Source of the DNA: Hyphomicrobiales bacterium
GTDB lineage: Bacteria > Pseudomonadota > Alphaproteobacteria > Rhizobiales > MH13
DNA: 64,000 nt
Assembly: GCA_017642935.1 (NCBI GenBank)
Contig: JAEPOK010000001.1
Span: 1,533,192 to 1,597,191 of the forward strand
Direction of reading: 5' to 3'
The translations under genes were made by a program, and so were the position numbers. How positions within the stretch are numbered: position 1 is the first letter of the stretch; each line of letters begins with the position of its first letter. Below the pieces are notes generated by a model, which was not told the origin of the DNA, ran no database searches, and saw nothing but the letters and a program-made list of their open reading frames with translations. Of this stretch, positions 1 through 7,714 are shown piece by piece.

Positions 1-1302
1 GCCGGCACGATCTCAGAAGCGCGCAACATTGGCTTTGCAGCCGAACGTTTCGCGCTTTTGCCGGACATGCCCGATGCCGTTGTCAGCGATCGCGAAGCGA
101 TCGGCCGATCGATCAAAGAGGTGTGGCCGGAAGGACTGTTGCCTATCACCCAGATCGTCACCCACCGGGCGCAGAGCAGTGAAGGCCGCGAGGCTAGCCT
201 GGAACACACGCTGGCCGATACGAACCGCAATCCCATCCATCTGAAACTGCGCGCCGGCGTCTCGGGCGATGGCCCAGACAAGCGCTTTCATTTGTCGGTC
301 GCTGACATCACCGCGAGCCGAATGCAGGCCATCCAAATCGAAGCCTATGGGCGCAATCTAACCGAAGCGAACACACGGCTTCGGCGGGCGCTTCACGGAT
401 CAAAAGTGACGGTCTTCGAACAGGATCTCGACCTGCGCTACACCTTCATGGCCAATCCGCCGGATTTCTTCGAGGAAACGCCGCTTGGAAAAAGCGATCT
501 GGAGCTGTTTGGCGAAACCGGCGGCGACCTGGTTGATCTCAAACGCAACACCGCACTTGCCGGCAATGAATGGTCAGGCCGTATCGATGTTCCGGACCAA
601 AACGGTGGGACGGTGAGCTACGATGTGGAGCTGGAACCGCGCTATTCGGCGCGCGGCGAGGTTATCGGCCTTATCGGCACAGCGATCGATTTGTCGGATC
701 TGAAAAAGCACGAGGATGCGATGCGGCTCGCCATGCGCGAGATCACCCATCGCACGAAGAACTTGCTCGCCGTCATTCAGGCAACGGCGCGGCGCACCGC
801 TGCCAAGGCGCCGACCAAGGAAGCCTTCGTGAACAGCTTCGCCGCCCGTCTGTCGGCCATGTCGCAAAGCCACGATCTGCTTGTGCGCTCAAACTGGCGC
901 GGCGCGGATATGGCCGAGCTCGTTGAGCGCAACGCACGCCAGGCGGGTTCGACGCGCGAAGGCTCGTTCCGGATCGAGGGACCACCACTGACGCTCACCA
1001 GCGATGCCGCGCAGCATTTCGGCATGGCGCTGCACGAGCTCGTCTCCAACGCGCTGAAATACGGCGCGCTCTCCGTCGATGGCGGAACGGTAGAGGCGGT
1101 GTGGGAGCAAGCGGGCGAGGACGTGGTGTTTCGGTGGACGGAAACCGGCGGGCCGGACGTTTCGCCGCCGGATGAGACTGGCTTTGGCACCAGCTATTTG
1201 CAGCGGGCCATCGCGATGGCACTGAACGCAAAAACCGACCTGGATTTCGACCCGGCCGGTTTGAAATGCTCCATAACAATGCCGGGCGAATGCTTCTATT
1301 GA
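1..1302 (+). CDS. HWE-family sensor histidine kinase, 5'-truncated by window edge
   Basis: The frame is open to the first base of the window, so the N-terminus lies outside; a TTG at 58 is probably internal. The visible part has PAS-like sensory sequence (roughly codons 90-225) and then the transmitter. The H-box is REITHRTKN, with the phospho-accepting His codon at 748-750. The N-box reads ALHELVSNALKYG and the G-box contains RWTETGGP. The His in the N-box plus the W-x-E define the HWE family, which in alphaproteobacteria often feeds the PhyR/NepR/EcfG general stress response. No transmembrane segment is visible in the part present. The EcfG-type promoters nearby fit a stress-signalling role, but the partner regulator is not shown by sequence. 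The next gene converges on it from the opposite strand. Confidence 0.9.
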   Translation, partial: AGTISEARNIGFAAERFALLPDMPDAVVSDREAIGRSIKEVWPEGLLPITQIVTHRAQSSEGREASLEHTLADTNRNPIHLKLRAGVSGDGPDKRFHLSVADITASRMQAIQIEAYGRNLTEANTRLRRALHGSKVTVFEQDLDLRYTFMANPPDFFEETPLGKSDLELFGETGGDLVDLKRNTALAGNEWSGRIDVPDQNGGTVSYDVELEPRYSARGEVIGLIGTAIDLSDLKKHEDAMRLAMREITHRTKNLLAVIQATARRTAAKAPTKEAFVNSFAARLSAMSQSHDLLVRSNWRGADMAELVERNARQAGSTREGSFRIEGPPLTLTSDAAQHFGMALHELVSNALKYGALSVDGGTVEAVWEQAGEDVVFRWTETGGPDVSPPDETGFGTSYLQRAIAMALNAKTDLDFDPAGLKCSITMPGECFY

Positions 1303-1326
1303 GAAGCAGCCGCCCGGCTCATGTGA

Positions 1327-1779
1327 TCAGTATTTGAGACCGTCGGAAAAGCCACGCGCAAACGCATAACTGCTGGAAACCGGATCGCGTGCGGTTGCAC
1401 CCGGGCCAGCGGCTCGCTCCTGGCGATGACGTTCATTCAGAAAGGCATGATGGCCTTCGCGCGCCAGCGTCTTTGGCGAGATGGCTTTCGCGATTGCCAC
1501 ACCGACAAGGGCCAAAACCGCCGCCACGACAATCAGTGCGCCCGATGACCATCCCAATACGATCTGCGCACTTGGCAGTAGATCGAGCGCCAGAGCGGTC
1601 AGAGCCACCGTGCCAACGCCAATGGCAGCAATGGCCAGAACGAGCGCGCCGAGCGTGAATCCAGCCGCCCAAAGCGCGCGACCGAATGCTTTTTTCGTCG
1701 GCTTGGTGACAGCCTCGGCGGCCGCGTAGGCAAAGGGCTTCGCCTCGCGGTCAATCAGCATTTGGATCAGCCCAAGCAT
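1327..1779 (-). CDS. Small two-helix membrane protein of unknown function
   Basis: This 150-residue protein has two strongly hydrophobic segments (about residues 39-67 and 75-95) between a short polar N-terminus and a charged C-terminal tail rich in Arg, Ala and Gly. It resembles phage-holin-like or DUF1469-like stress membrane proteins, but I cannot place it in a family with certainty. Its ATG shares one base with the TGA of the upstream DUF883-like gene (TGATG), so the two are almost surely co-translated. The pair is headed by an EcfG-type promoter at 2262-2286, which implies induction under general stress. Confidence 0.75.
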   Translation of the reverse strand: MLGLIQMLIDREAKPFAYAAAEAVTKPTKKAFGRALWAAGFTLGALVLAIAAIGVGTVALTALALDLLPSAQIVLGWSSGALIVVAAVLALVGVAIAKAISPKTLAREGHHAFLNERHRQERAAGPGATARDPVSSSYAFARGFSDGLKY

Positions 1780-2180
1780 CAGCGTTTCGCCAGTGCACCG
1801 GCCAGGAATCCGATGCCCGCGGCGATGGCCAGGGCGGCAAACGGATTCTGAGAAACGTTGGACTGCACTTGGGCCGCGGCAGCACGGCCGGCGGCATAGG
1901 CATCATCGCCAGCAATCTGCGCCTGTTCGCGCGCGGTTTCAGCGGTTTCGCGAAGCTTGTCGGCGCCATCCCTGGCAATCTCGGTTGCGCGGTCTTGCGC
2001 GCGGCGACTGCTATCGTCGGCGAGCGCTTTGACCGTTTTGGTCAGGTCGGAGATGTCCGCGCGCAGCGAGGTTAATTGATCGTCGAAGTCTGACATGAGT
2101 TTTGGGTCCACAAGGTCTTTGGCCGCGGTGCGGCCGTTGGTCGATTTGGTGGTGGATTTGGTTTGCGTAGCGGTAGCCAT
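1779..2180 (-). CDS. DUF883/ElaB-YqjD-like membrane-anchored protein
   Basis: The 133-residue product starts at MATATQ, because an AGGAGG-type site lies six bases upstream of the ATG at 2180; a longer in-frame extension to 2291 has no such support. The N-terminus is Thr/Lys-rich. The middle is a long amphipathic Ala/Asp/Glu/Arg helix, probably coiled coil. The C-terminus has one hydrophobic segment (NPFAALAIAAGIGFLAGAL) ending in basic residues. This layout is that of the ElaB/YqjD/DUF883 family, whose E. coli members are tail-anchored, ribosome-associated and made in stationary phase. The gene overlaps the next membrane-protein gene by one base and is preceded by an EcfG-type promoter. Confidence 0.8.
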   Translation of the reverse strand: MATATQTKSTTKSTNGRTAAKDLVDPKLMSDFDDQLTSLRADISDLTKTVKALADDSSRRAQDRATEIARDGADKLRETAETAREQAQIAGDDAYAAGRAAAAQVQSNVSQNPFAALAIAAGIGFLAGALAKR

Positions 2181-2261
2181 ACTAATCCTCCTCGTTGGTG
2201 ATTTCGTGTCCGGTGCATTTGGAAGCACGCGGGTGGATGGCGATCGGCCATTCGGGTGCCC

Positions 2262-2286
2262 AACGCATGTCAGCGCGAAGGGTTCC
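2262..2286 (-). promoter_or_regulatory. EcfG-type general-stress promoter
   Basis: On the minus strand the site reads GGAAC, 16 bases, CGTT, an exact match to the alphaproteobacterial EcfG/SigT consensus. It lies about 80 bases upstream of the ATG of the DUF883-like gene. Confidence 0.75.
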
Positions 2287-2300
2287 AGCAACGCGCGAAC

Positions 2301-2333
2301 AAAAACGCGCCCCTCCAGTGAGAGGCGCGTTTG
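2301..2333 (-). terminator. Rho-independent terminator of the Dps operon
   Basis: On the minus strand a nine-base-pair stem (AAACGCGCC with GGCGCGTTT), extended after one mismatch by three more pairs, is followed by five T. It sits 19 bases past the stop of the 81-residue gene and separates the Dps operon from the DUF883 operon. Confidence 0.8.
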
Positions 2334-2351
2334 CTTAGGAGCTATGAGAGG

Positions 2352-2597
2352 CTAGCGGCGTTCGCGTTCGATCTGATCGATAGCCTTTTCAACGCGGCGA
2401 ACCATGCTGTTCTCGCCGCCGGCCATGCCTTCGGACGCAGCGCGGGCTAAGGCTTCCTCGTCCTCTTTCCACTTGGTCAAGATGGCGTATTTTTCATCGG
2501 CGCTCAGTGCGCTTTCCAGGACGGCGTCTGGCGTCTCGAACACTGACCTCGGATCGTCCATCGAGACCGCCGGATCAATAGGTTTGGATTGTCCCAT
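2352..2597 (-). CDS. Small conserved hypothetical protein
   Basis: This 81-residue soluble, highly charged protein reads as mostly helical (for example YAILTKWKEDEEALARAASEG) and ends in a run of Arg and Glu. It has no cysteine, signal peptide or membrane segment. I recognise the general type of small protein seen beside stress genes in Rhizobiales but can assign no function. It is the last gene of a four-gene leftward unit (small membrane protein, Dps, PLDc-N-like protein, this gene), and a clear terminator follows it. Confidence 0.75.
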   Translation of the reverse strand: MGQSKPIDPAVSMDDPRSVFETPDAVLESALSADEKYAILTKWKEDEEALARAASEGMAGGENSMVRRVEKAIDQIERERR

Positions 2598-2606
2598 GAG
2601 GATCCC

Positions 2607-2798
2607 CTAGGCCAGGCTGCGGCTCGCCTTTGGCCCCAGGAAGAACCAAAGAAGAAGGCCGATCAGCGGCAGCAGGAGCAGCGCCAGGATCCAAAGCACC
2701 TTCGACCCGGTCGAGGCGCTCGAGCCGATGGTTTTGACGATGGCGTAGACCACGCCGATGAGCAGGAAAAGGCCGAACAGGCCGCCAACTTCAATCAT
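2607..2798 (-). CDS. PLDc_N-type two-helix small membrane protein
   Basis: This 63-residue protein has two hydrophobic helices (about residues 5-22 and 33-53) with a short Ser/Thr-rich link and a WFFLGPKASRSLA C-terminus. The spacing and the end WxFLGPK match the N-terminal PLDc_N domain that is also found on cardiolipin synthases; here it stands alone. It lies between the dps gene and the last gene of the operon, with 23 and 9 base gaps, so it is probably co-transcribed from the EcfG-type promoter at 3735-3759. Stand-alone members have no established function that I know of. Confidence 0.75.
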   Translation of the reverse strand: MIEVGGLFGLFLLIGVVYAIVKTIGSSASTGSKVLWILALLLLPLIGLLLWFFLGPKASRSLA

Positions 2799-2821
2799 GT
2801 TTCTCTCCTATGGCTCTTGGC

Positions 2822-3331
2822 TTATTGGCCAAGCATGGCGCGGAGCATCCACGCGGCTTTTTCGTGAAAGGCGATCCGGCCGGTCAGTAGGTCCTCGGTC
2901 ACCAGATCTTTGTGCTCTCCGGCAAATTCAGCGACGTCGCGCATCGAAGCAGCGATCAAATCGTGCTGATCGACAAGATCGGAAATCATGGTCTCTGCCG
3001 ATGGCAAGTCTGTGCCAGGTGAGGCAGCGGTCAGCGACAGTTCAAGGCTGTGCTCGCCGACTGGAACGACGTGACCCAGGGCACGAACTCGTTCGGCTAG
3101 GTCGTCCGAAGCCTGGAACAGGTCCTCGTAATGCTCTTCGGTCAGGTCATGGATCGATTTGAAGGTCGGTCCCACAATGTTCCAATGATATAGATGCGAT
3201 TTCAGCGTCAGCACATAATTGTCGACCAAAATTGACGACAGTTTTTCGGCGATCTGCTGGCGTGCGTCGTCGGCAATGCCGTTCTTGGCCGTCGACGTTT
3301 CAGGTGCTGGTTTCAAAACAGACAGTGTCAT
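2822..3331 (-). CDS. dps: Dps, DNA-protecting mini-ferritin
   Basis: This 169-residue protein belongs to the Dps branch of the ferritins. The diagnostic core begins at residue 38 with YVLTLKSHLYHWNIVGPTF, followed by SIHDLTEEHYEDLFQASDDLAERVRALG. The two His and the acidic residues of these segments form the inter-subunit ferroxidase site in Dps dodecamers. Dps uses hydrogen peroxide to oxidise Fe(II), stores the iron and shields DNA in starvation. The N-terminal extension of about 30 residues lacks an obvious Lys-rich DNA-binding tail. The gene is second in a unit driven by an EcfG-type promoter, which fits stress and stationary-phase control. Confidence 0.93.
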   Translation of the reverse strand: MTLSVLKPAPETSTAKNGIADDARQQIAEKLSSILVDNYVLTLKSHLYHWNIVGPTFKSIHDLTEEHYEDLFQASDDLAERVRALGHVVPVGEHSLELSLTAASPGTDLPSAETMISDLVDQHDLIAASMRDVAEFAGEHKDLVTEDLLTGRIAFHEKAAWMLRAMLGQ

Positions 3332-3369
3332 GGGTGTCTCCTTTCAGAGAAGAATGAATTGGTGCTCAC

Positions 3370-3702
3370 CTACTGGCGATCGGTGATGATTGTTTCCTGG
3401 GCTTCAGACGGGCCAGGCACGGCGGCATCGCCAGCAGTTGGCGCGCTCAAGTCAGTGACCAGAACGGTGTCGGAGAATACTCCGATCAGGGCGTAGACAA
3501 TCAGAAGCAACAAGACGCTGGCGGTCAGCACATAGATCATGCGGCTGCTACGTTCGCCCTGGCGCGCGTCCTCACCGTCTTTGGTGACAGTGCCGCTGGC
3601 TCTCACTGAGGTCCGGGTCCCACCATTTTGCGGTTGGGGGTTGTTGCGGCGGGCCATGTTCGTTGAGCTCATGGGCATTGTTGTCGTCGATGAACCAGTC
3701 AT
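3370..3702 (-). CDS. Single-span membrane protein, hypothetical
   Basis: This 110-residue protein has a polar, Ser/Thr/Asn/Arg-rich N-terminal half of about 54 residues, one strong membrane helix (about residues 55-75, MIYVLTASVLLLLIVYALIG) and an acidic, Pro/Ala-rich outer tail. No catalytic motif is visible. An AGGAGG site stands seven bases before the ATG. It is the first gene of the operon that contains dps and starts about 26 bases downstream of the predicted start from an EcfG-type promoter. The function is unknown; stress membrane remodelling is only a guess. Confidence 0.75.
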   Translation of the reverse strand: MTGSSTTTMPMSSTNMARRNNPQPQNGGTRTSVRASGTVTKDGEDARQGERSSRMIYVLTASVLLLLIVYALIGVFSDTVLVTDLSAPTAGDAAVPGPSEAQETIITDRQ

Positions 3703-3734
3703 CTCGTCCTCCTATGTTGGTAGGTCGAGCGGCA

Positions 3735-3759
3735 AACGCGGGCTTCATCGGATCGTTCC
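3735..3759 (-). promoter_or_regulatory. EcfG-type general-stress promoter of the Dps operon
   Basis: On the minus strand the site reads GGAAC, 16 bases, CGTT. It is 33 bases upstream of the first ATG of the leftward unit and back to back with a second such promoter at 3812-3836. Confidence 0.8.
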
Positions 3760-3811
3760 AAAAAAGTTGGTTGGACAAAAAGCGGCCGGCGGGAGCGTGG
3801 ACAGTCTCGTC

Positions 3812-3836
3812 GGAACCATCGCAGAGATCTGACGTT
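3812..3836 (+). promoter_or_regulatory. EcfG-type general-stress promoter of the cupredoxin-like gene
   Basis: On the plus strand GGAAC (3812-3816), 16 bases, CGTT (3833-3836). It lies 37 bases before the ATG at 3874, with a GAAGGAG ribosome-binding site between. Confidence 0.8.
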
Positions 3837-3873
3837 AAGCGGTCACCTCACACCGCTTCTGAAGGAGACTTAC

Positions 3874-4353
3874 ATGTCCACGCTTGCGACTTCGGCATCC
3901 ATTGCAACGCGATTGACCGCGACACTTGCATTGGCATCGACTGCCCTCGCCGCGCCGGCCCTTGCACAGTCCAGCACGCCAATCGAAGGCATCGCGCCGG
4001 TCGAGCTGGCAGTCGTCGACCATAGCCCCGTGACCTGCGAGCCCGACCCGCTGATCCTGCCAAGCAACTCGGTGGTCGAGCTCCATCTGATCAACAACAG
4101 CATCAATTCGACAGTCATCAATCTTGACCCATTGCTGATCGAGCAGATGGTGTTGGAGGGCAATGATATGGCGCCCGGCGCAGTCGCCGAGATGCAGGAT
4201 GGGTTCCTGCTTGGCCCAGGCCAAGAGCGCACGCTGACCATCGCGACGCTGGAATCTGGTAGCTTCGAGACGGCGTGCCGTAGCCCGGTGGCCGGCGAAG
4301 GGCGGGAGCTGGTTGAAGGCCTGAACGATTTCGGCGTTGTTCGTGTCGAATAG
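3874..4353 (+). CDS. Secreted cupredoxin-like protein
   Basis: This 159-residue protein begins with a signal peptide whose probable cleavage follows ALA at residue 31. The mature part has a beta-rich pattern (PLILPSNSVVELHLINNS, then GQERTLTIATLESGSFETAC) like the cupredoxin fold of periplasmic copper proteins and cytochrome-oxidase-like domains. The usual His-Cys-His-Met copper set is not evident: two Cys remain, one in VTCEPD and one in ETACRS, and His is scarce. It may therefore not bind copper. The gene stands alone on the plus strand under an EcfG-type promoter and ends six bases before the DUF2254 gene on the other strand. Confidence 0.7.
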   Translation: MSTLATSASIATRLTATLALASTALAAPALAQSSTPIEGIAPVELAVVDHSPVTCEPDPLILPSNSVVELHLINNSINSTVINLDPLLIEQMVLEGNDMAPGAVAEMQDGFLLGPGQERTLTIATLESGSFETACRSPVAGEGRELVEGLNDFGVVRVE

Positions 4354-4358
4354 ACCGG

Positions 4359-5666
4359 TTAGGCGGGCAGCCGCTTGGTTGCCCGCCACGCTGCCCATAA
4401 TAGTTCGGCAACTTCGTCGCGGTCCGCTCGCTCGCTGAGACAATCCTGCGCGGAGTTGACGCAAAGCCGGATATGCTTGCGCAGCAGTGGGCCATGAGCG
4501 ACATTGGAATGGTCGGCCAGACGTTTCAACGCCCGCGCCAGAGCGATCATCACCAGCACATTGTCTGCAGCAGCACGTCGGATCGGATGGATTGCCGACC
4601 CAATGATGTCACGCACCGACAAAAGGTCGGCAACGACGCGAACGTAACCGTCTTCATCGCGCAGACGGGCCTGCGCCGTGGTCGTTTGCATGAGCGTGAC
4701 GATGGACGCCGACAGTTGATCGATGGCCGCAACCGCCGTGTAGGCGTCGTTGATCCCGGGCGACAGGGCGCGGAGTGCGATCTCGACAATCAGATGCACA
4801 TTGAACTTGACGTCGCCTTCAGGCGCGCGCGCATCGCGGATGTCAACGAACCGATGGGCCTTGGTGCCGAGAAGGGTTGCCGCCATGCTTGCATCTTCGG
4901 CCGCGCGCACTGTCGCCAACTGATCCCCCTCGAGCACGAAGTCGCCGGCCTTGGCGTGCAAGATCAAGATTGCGTCGGTCCGTTTCATCGCAACGGTCAG
5001 CTTTTCGAATTCCAGCGCTGTGATGTAGCCGGTTTTCGGCGCACGCCATTTCAGTGCATGCGGAACGGCATCCTCTGCGGCGCGGTGGCCTTCAGCTGAA
5101 GCGCTGCGATTGAGACGCTCGGCCATATCGATGATTGATTGGCTGAGCAGGCGCTGGATACGGGCCAGTTCATTGTCGATCTGGATGCGGTGGGAAACAT
5201 TGTTGACGAAGGCGATCAACAGGATGACCGACACGATCGCCAAAACGACAGCCACGGCGGTCGAGATCAGCGGCGGCCGGTCGGGTGGGGCGAGATAAAG
5301 CGTGGCCAGCGCAAAGATGAAAGTGCCAGCCAGAAGACCTGCCGTGATTTGGCCAAGCCGGTTGTCACCGAAAGTACGAATGATGCGGTTGCCGAGCGCG
5401 CTGGCGGCCAGCGTGAACACGACCAGGGTCATGGAGTAGACAAGGCTGAGGACCGTGATCGCCGCGGACGCGACGGTCGAGAGAACAGCGCGCGCATCAT
5501 CATTGCTCAGCCGCAAGACGTTGAGGGCATCAGCGATCTCATCCTGACCGGCCAGATGATCATCACCGTTGGCCGCAATTGCAGCCAGCACCATCGCCAG
5601 CGCGACCATCACCAGCGGCCAAAAAAGATACCCTCGGATCAAGGTTTTGAAGAGGTGCAGCGGCAT
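4359..5666 (-). CDS. DUF2254 membrane protein
   Basis: This 435-residue protein has four hydrophobic helices in the first 155 residues (about 14-32, 62-86, 107-125, 133-153) and a large soluble C-terminal part. The stretch VLSTVASAAITVLSLVYSMT followed by a LAASALGNRIIRTF segment is the hallmark of the DUF2254 predicted membrane proteins. The C-terminal part contains ALSPGINDAYTA, also typical. The biochemical role of the family is unknown. The gene is monocistronic here; no EcfG-type site is seen upstream, although it lies among stress genes. Confidence 0.85.
   Translation of the reverse strand: MPLHLFKTLIRGYLFWPLVMVALAMVLAAIAANGDDHLAGQDEIADALNVLRLSNDDARAVLSTVASAAITVLSLVYSMTLVVFTLAASALGNRIIRTFGDNRLGQITAGLLAGTFIFALATLYLAPPDRPPLISTAVAVVLAIVSVILLIAFVNNVSHRIQIDNELARIQRLLSQSIIDMAERLNRSASAEGHRAAEDAVPHALKWRAPKTGYITALEFEKLTVAMKRTDAILILHAKAGDFVLEGDQLATVRAAEDASMAATLLGTKAHRFVDIRDARAPEGDVKFNVHLIVEIALRALSPGINDAYTAVAAIDQLSASIVTLMQTTTAQARLRDEDGYVRVVADLLSVRDIIGSAIHPIRRAAADNVLVMIALARALKRLADHSNVAHGPLLRKHIRLCVNSAQDCLSERADRDEVAELLWAAWRATKRLPA
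4362..4387. terminator. Hairpin between convergent genes
   Basis: An 11-base-pair stem (GGCGGGCAGCC with GGTTGCCCGCC, one G-T pair) encloses a four-base loop nine bases after the stop of the cupredoxin-like gene, inside the last codons of the DUF2254 gene. There is no T tract, so its terminator role is only probable. Confidence 0.5.
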
Positions 5667-5832
5667 AATTTTCAGTTCCTTGGCAATCGGGCCAACTGAA
5701 AACGCACGCAGCCACCCTTGGCAACCTTACGTGCAGAACCGCCGGCCGTTGCAAGCTTTTTGATCGCAATTGAACGAAACATGGACGCGCGCGTTCAGCC
5801 CCTTAGATACTCACATGACCAAGGAGGCCTTC

Positions 5833-6552
5833 ATGACCTTACGTGCCCTATTGTTTGGTTCGATCGGCGCCGTTGTCGAAACATCAGAGCGCCAACGCGA
5901 GGCGTTCAACACCGCTTTTCGCCAGTTCGATGTGGACCTGTTCTGGGATCAAGACACCTATCAACGATTGTTGCAGCAACCAGGCGGCCGCCGCCGCATC
6001 GCCGAGGCTTTGGCCAATGCCAATGTCGATGCCGACGATGGGCTTGTCGATGCGATCTACAATAAAAAGACGTCGCTGTTTTTATCGACCTTGCGGGCCG
6101 GAGTCGAAGCCCGCCCCGGCGTGGTCAATTTGCTGGAGCAGGCCGGCCAGGCGGGGTTGGCGGTTGGCTTTGCTTCAGGCACCGACCGGCGCGTGGTCGA
6201 TGCAGTGATCGAAGGGGCGGTCGGCGTCAACGCAGCCCAGTTCGATCTCATTTTAAGCGGCACGGACGCCAAGAACGCCAAGCCGGATCCTGAGATCTAT
6301 CGGTTTGCCCTATCCCAATTGGATTTAGAGCCAACCGAATGCGTTGCCATCGAAGACACGGTCGCCAGCGGTCGCGCGGCGATGGCAGCCGGCATTCCGG
6401 TGCTCTTCACGCCGGGCGCCCTCACCGAAGGCGATGATTGGTCATCTGTCGAGGGGCAAATCGCCAGCCTTGAAACGCTCGGCATCGGCCCGAACGCCAT
6501 CACTGCGTTGCAAATCTGGCATGCCGATCAACTTAACCAGAAGGCGGCATGA
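5833..6552 (+). CDS. HAD-like protein lacking the motif I aspartates
   Basis: The start is the ATG at 5833, five bases after AAGGAGG; the longer frame from 5770 lacks this support. The 239-residue protein aligns by eye with CbbY/phosphoglycolate-phosphatase-type HADs: motif II ASGT, motif III Lys in NAKPDPEIY, and motif IV AIEDTVASG are present. Motif I, normally F-D-x-D-G-T, reads FGSIGAV at residues 8-14, so both the nucleophile Asp and the general acid Asp are gone. A standard phosphatase mechanism looks impossible, and a binding or regulatory role is likely. The Crp/Fnr-type regulator gene follows three bases after its stop, suggesting joint expression. Confidence 0.8.
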   Translation: MTLRALLFGSIGAVVETSERQREAFNTAFRQFDVDLFWDQDTYQRLLQQPGGRRRIAEALANANVDADDGLVDAIYNKKTSLFLSTLRAGVEARPGVVNLLEQAGQAGLAVGFASGTDRRVVDAVIEGAVGVNAAQFDLILSGTDAKNAKPDPEIYRFALSQLDLEPTECVAIEDTVASGRAAMAAGIPVLFTPGALTEGDDWSSVEGQIASLETLGIGPNAITALQIWHADQLNQKAA

Positions 6553-6555
6553 ACC

Positions 6556-7332
6556 TTGGAAGCCACCGTTCCCGACTACAACACCTCGCGGCCCATCAGT
6601 CCGGCGCGCACCGCATGCGCCAATTGCCCGTTTCGCGCCAATTCGAACTTTCAGGATTTCAAGGCCGATGAGCTGCGGTTCATCGAGCGGTTCAAGATCG
6701 GCGAACTGCGTTTGGACGCCGGTACCAACATCTTGCTGGAAGGGGCGCGCAGTCCGCACCTTTATACCGTGCTGCGCGGCTGGGCGTTTCGCCATAAAAG
6801 CTTAGATGATGGCCGCCGTCAGGTGCTGAACTTCGCGCTGCCCGGCGACTTCATCGGCCTGCAAATGTCAGTGCTTGGCGAAATGGAGCATACGGTCACC
6901 TCGATGACCGAGACAACGCTGTGTGTCTTCGACCGTGAGCGGCTCTGGGAAGTGTTTTCCAACTATCCCGACCTCTCCTTTTCGATGACCTGGATGGCGG
7001 CGCGCGAAGAGCAGTTGCTCGACGGCAATCTGGTTTCCCTTGGCCAGCGGTCCGCCAAGGAGCGGATCGCCTACATGGTGCTGCAGCTTTACGCGCGCGC
7101 TCAGCAGGTGGGTCTTGCCGGCAACCAATCGATGGAAACGCCGTTCAATCAGGTGCACCTGGCCGACGCGCTTGGGCTGACCAGCGTGCATGTCAGTCGA
7201 ACGCTCAAACAGATGGAAAAAGAACAACTCCTGGCCTGGAATCGACCGATCCTGCGCATCCTCGACAAGGAGGGGCTGGAATATGCAGCGCGCGAAGTTC
7301 CTCCGCTCCAGGAAAAGCGCCGGTTTATCTAG
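6556..7332 (+). CDS. Crp/Fnr-family transcriptional regulator
   Basis: The reading frame begins at a TTG three bases after the HAD-like gene; no ATG is available near, and the N-terminal CxxC would be lost with a later start. The 258-residue protein has an N-terminal CANCPFR (Cys21, Cys24), a cyclic-nucleotide-binding fold (DAGTNILLEGARSPHLYTVL, RQVLNFALPGDFIGL), a dimer helix, and a C-terminal winged helix with LADALGLTSVHVSRTL. Cys123 (TLCVF) matches the fourth FNR ligand, but nothing matches the third. The Glu that reads the FNR box is replaced (VHVSR), so the DNA target should differ from the classical FNR box. Confidence 0.9.
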   Translation: MEATVPDYNTSRPISPARTACANCPFRANSNFQDFKADELRFIERFKIGELRLDAGTNILLEGARSPHLYTVLRGWAFRHKSLDDGRRQVLNFALPGDFIGLQMSVLGEMEHTVTSMTETTLCVFDRERLWEVFSNYPDLSFSMTWMAAREEQLLDGNLVSLGQRSAKERIAYMVLQLYARAQQVGLAGNQSMETPFNQVHLADALGLTSVHVSRTLKQMEKEQLLAWNRPILRILDKEGLEYAAREVPPLQEKRRFI

Positions 7333-7360
7333 GTCCGCAGAACAGAAAAGGGCATAACCA

Positions 7361-7582
7361 ATGGCCAAATCGTACAGCGAAGGCACCAGCGTTGAATGGA
7401 ACTGGGGCCAAGGTACCGGCACGGGCAAGGTCGTCGAGATCTACACATCCGATGTGACCAAGACGATCAAAGGCACCGAGGTAACCCGCAATGCTTCTTC
7501 CGACGATCCGGCTTATCTGATTGAGCAGGAGGACGGCGACCAAGTTCTTAAGAGCCATAGTGAGCTCAGCGCACCATCCTAA
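7361..7582 (+). CDS. DUF2945 (hypervirulence-associated Tudor-like) protein
   Basis: The 73-residue product contains the family pattern: VEWNWGQGTGTGKVVEIYTSDVTK, then a KGTEVTRNASSDDPAYLIEQ segment and a VLKSHSEL end (read in pieces along residues 11-70). This forms a small SH3/Tudor-like barrel. Family members are common in bacteria and fungi, and their role is unknown. An AAGGGC stretch lies upstream of the ATG. It follows the Crp/Fnr gene by 28 bases and may be co-transcribed; a strong hairpin is found 52 bases after its stop. Confidence 0.85.
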   Translation: MAKSYSEGTSVEWNWGQGTGTGKVVEIYTSDVTKTIKGTEVTRNASSDDPAYLIEQEDGDQVLKSHSELSAPS

Positions 7583-7634
7583 CTGCGAGCCTGCCGCCCA
7601 CCCGTAGATCCATCACTCATTTCTGATCTTTCCG

Positions 7635-7667
7635 CCGCCTCGCATAACATAGGTTATCGCGAGGCGG
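7635..7667 (+). terminator. Strong hairpin after the DUF2945 gene, possible terminator
   Basis: CCGCCTCGC pairs with GCGAGGCGG, and inside it ATAAC pairs with GTTAT past a one-base bulge. It is followed by TGTTCAT rather than a T tract. It also makes the GTG or ATT starts at 7667 and earlier unlikely for the next gene. Confidence 0.5.
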
Positions 7668-7714
7668 TGTTCATCGTGCTTCCAAGCATCCGCGGAATTA
7701 CCGAGGAAACCGGT

